Positions 13,922 through 14,866 of a stretch of DNA of 14,866 nt are shown piece by piece; the first letter of the stretch is position 1, and every line of letters starts with the position of its first letter. A program made the translations under genes and the position numbers. The notes below the pieces were generated by a model. It was not told the DNA's origin. It did no database searches and saw nothing but the letters and a program-made list of their open reading frames with translations. The DNA is from Halanaerobium sp. Lineage in GTDB: Bacteria > Bacillota > Halanaerobiia > Halanaerobiales > Halanaerobiaceae. Where the stretch lies: positions 1-14,866 of the forward strand of contig QBLP01000020.1 in the NCBI GenBank assembly GCA_003070825.1, given 5' to 3'.

Positions 13922-14716
13922 TCAGTTATCAAAAAAATTACTTTTAAAGATTTCAAAACAGACTTCAACAATCTCTGGATCAAATTTGCTTCCTTTATTT
14001 TCAATTAAAATTTCTAAAGCTTCTTTTTTGCTGACCGCTTTACGATAAGGTCTTTCAGAAAGCATTGCAGTAATTGAATCCGCTGCTCCAATAATTTTAG
14101 CTTCTTTTAAAATTTCATCTCCTTTTAAAGCTGCTGGATAACCAGAGCCATCAATTCTTTCATGGTGCTGTAAAATAATCTCTTTTATTTTTGGGTCAAA
14201 GTCCACATTTTTTAAAATTTCATAGCTCAGCTTGGGGTGGGTTTCAATTATTTTAAACTCCGCCGCTGTCAGTTTTTCATTTTTATTAATAATTTCTGAA
14301 GGTAGATATATTTCACCAAGATCATGCAGGAGAGCGGCAGTTTTTAGTGATTCTAAATTCTGAGCAGAAAAAGATAAAAATTTTCCGATTTCAGAGGTCA
14401 AAGCTGCTACATTTTGAGAAAAATTCTTTTTATAATAGAATTTTTTAGAATGCATTTCACTTAAGGCCTGAATCAGAGATTTATTTAAATTATCATTACT
14501 TTTCACAAAGTCAAGATGTGTTAAACCCATTAAATAGTCAAGTGAAACCTCAAAAAAACTAGCTACCTCAATTAAAAAATTATTAGAAGGAGTTCTGACA
14601 CCCCTTTCATATTGAGCAATAGTTGACCTTGAATAGTTAAGTTTACTGGCTAATTTATCCTGAGTTAAGTTCATTTCTTTTCTTAAAGTCCTTAGACGGT
14701 CTTTAAAATTATCCAT
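13922..14716 (-). CDS. HTH (XRE-type) and HD-GYP fusion protein
   Basis: The product has 264 residues. Residues about 7-62 form a Cro/C1-type helix-turn-helix (LRKEMNLTQDKLASKLNYSR, then STIAQYERGVRTPS). Residues about 95-255 form an HD-GYP domain with the catalytic pair His131-Asp132 (HDLGEI), His160, His184-His185-Glu186, DGSGYP at 189-194, and Asp213 followed by AMLSERPYRKA. HD-GYP domains typically hydrolyse cyclic di-GMP or related dinucleotides. Two departures stand out: the usual first His (HSxRV) is Phe99 here, and the usual HDxGK Lys is Glu135. The protein is probably a DNA-binding regulator controlled by a nucleotide signal, or a sensor that has lost activity; both are inference. 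AAAGAGG lies a few bases before its ATG (14716-14714). It is convergent with fdhA and has its own promoter. Confidence 0.9.
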   Translation of the reverse strand: MDNFKDRLRTLRKEMNLTQDKLASKLNYSRSTIAQYERGVRTPSNNFLIEVASFFEVSLDYLMGLTHLDFVKSNDNLNKSLIQALSEMHSKKFYYKKNFSQNVAALTSEIGKFLSFSAQNLESLKTAALLHDLGEIYLPSEIINKNEKLTAAEFKIIETHPKLSYEILKNVDFDPKIKEIILQHHERIDGSGYPAALKGDEILKEAKIIGAADSITAMLSERPYRKAVSKKEALEILIENKGSKFDPEIVEVCFEIFKSNFFDN

Positions 14717-14747
14717 TTATATACCTCTTTCTCAACACACTTTTAAT

Positions 14748-14776
14748 ATTCTATAGCAAAAGCCAGGTTAATTCAA
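14748..14776 (-). promoter_or_regulatory. Sigma-A type promoter for the HTH-HD-GYP gene
   Basis: On the minus strand, TTGAAT (14776-14771) and TAGAAT (14753-14748) are separated by 17 bases, about 30 bases before the ATG. The rest of 14717-14842 is AT-rich with no gene that I can support. Confidence 0.6.
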
Positions 14777-14842
14777 TGCTTAAAATAAATCAAACAAAGA
14801 ATGTAACAAATTCAATTATACTCTGTTTGGATAGCATAATAT

Positions 14843-14866
14843 CTGTCTCTTATACACATCTCCGAG
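14843..14866 (+). other. Nextera (Tn5 mosaic end) sequencing adapter left at the contig end
   Basis: CTGTCTCTTATACACATCT at 14843-14861 is exactly the 19-base Tn5 mosaic end used in Nextera libraries, and CCGAG at 14862-14866 matches the start of the following Nextera read adapter. This is an untrimmed library artefact, not genomic sequence. Confidence 0.97.

Noticed and set aside
1..14866. CRISPR array, tRNA, rRNA, insertion sequence or phage genes
   Set aside because: No regularly spaced direct repeats, cloverleaf or CCA-ended tRNA pattern, rRNA core sequence or transposase/integrase motif was seen on either strand.

Overview
The window is AT-rich bacterial DNA with many AGA/AAA codons, strong GGAGG-type ribosome binding sites, short intergenic gaps and acidic soluble proteins. 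The genes present are a cofactor-rich NAD(P)-linked formate dehydrogenase, an ECF vitamin transporter S subunit, a Pit transporter with a DUF47 partner, and an HD-GYP protein. Together they suggest an anaerobic, low-GC Firmicutes-type bacterium. Halanaerobiales is my best guess, inferred from overall impression and not proven. The last 24 bases are Nextera library adapter, so genuine sequence ends near 14842.

Layout. Bases 1-64 hold the first 21 codons of a minus-strand gene. Its leader (about 65-140) contains two interleaved inverted repeats that could form a pseudoknot over its ribosome binding site. Divergent from it is a SEC-C/TPR-like protein (274-2178). A good promoter, a structured leader, an ECF transporter S component (2386-2883, probably starting upstream at an AUA codon) and a terminator follow. 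After a 16-bp palindrome and another good promoter comes a two-gene unit of unrecognised soluble proteins (3088-4406), closed by a terminator. A perfect 24-bp inverted repeat then precedes a HAD phosphatase, a DUF47/PhoU-like protein and a Pit phosphate permease (4658-6989). An MscS channel and a DJ-1/PfpI protein (7075-8992) follow, ending at a terminator.

The main metabolic unit (9079-13852) encodes a NuoE-like [2Fe-2S] protein, a NuoF-like flavoprotein and a 897-residue FdhA that carries a NuoG-like iron-sulfur N-terminus. It reads as a soluble cytoplasmic formate dehydrogenase. Electrons would pass from the Mo/W site through the FdhA iron-sulfur chain to the FMN of the NuoF subunit and on to NAD(P)+, or in reverse for CO2 reduction. 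FdhA has cysteine, not selenocysteine, at the active site, and Asp replaces one predicted cluster cysteine. The unit ends at a terminator shared with a convergent minus-strand gene (13922-14716) encoding an HTH-HD-GYP fusion.

The points most worth a second look are the pseudoknot-like leader at the left edge, the AUA start and switch-like leader of the ECF gene, the 24-bp inverted repeat before the phosphate operon, the odd cluster ligand in FdhA, and the HTH-HD-GYP fusion that lacks the first HD histidine. No CRISPR array, tRNA, rRNA, transposase or phage gene is visible.
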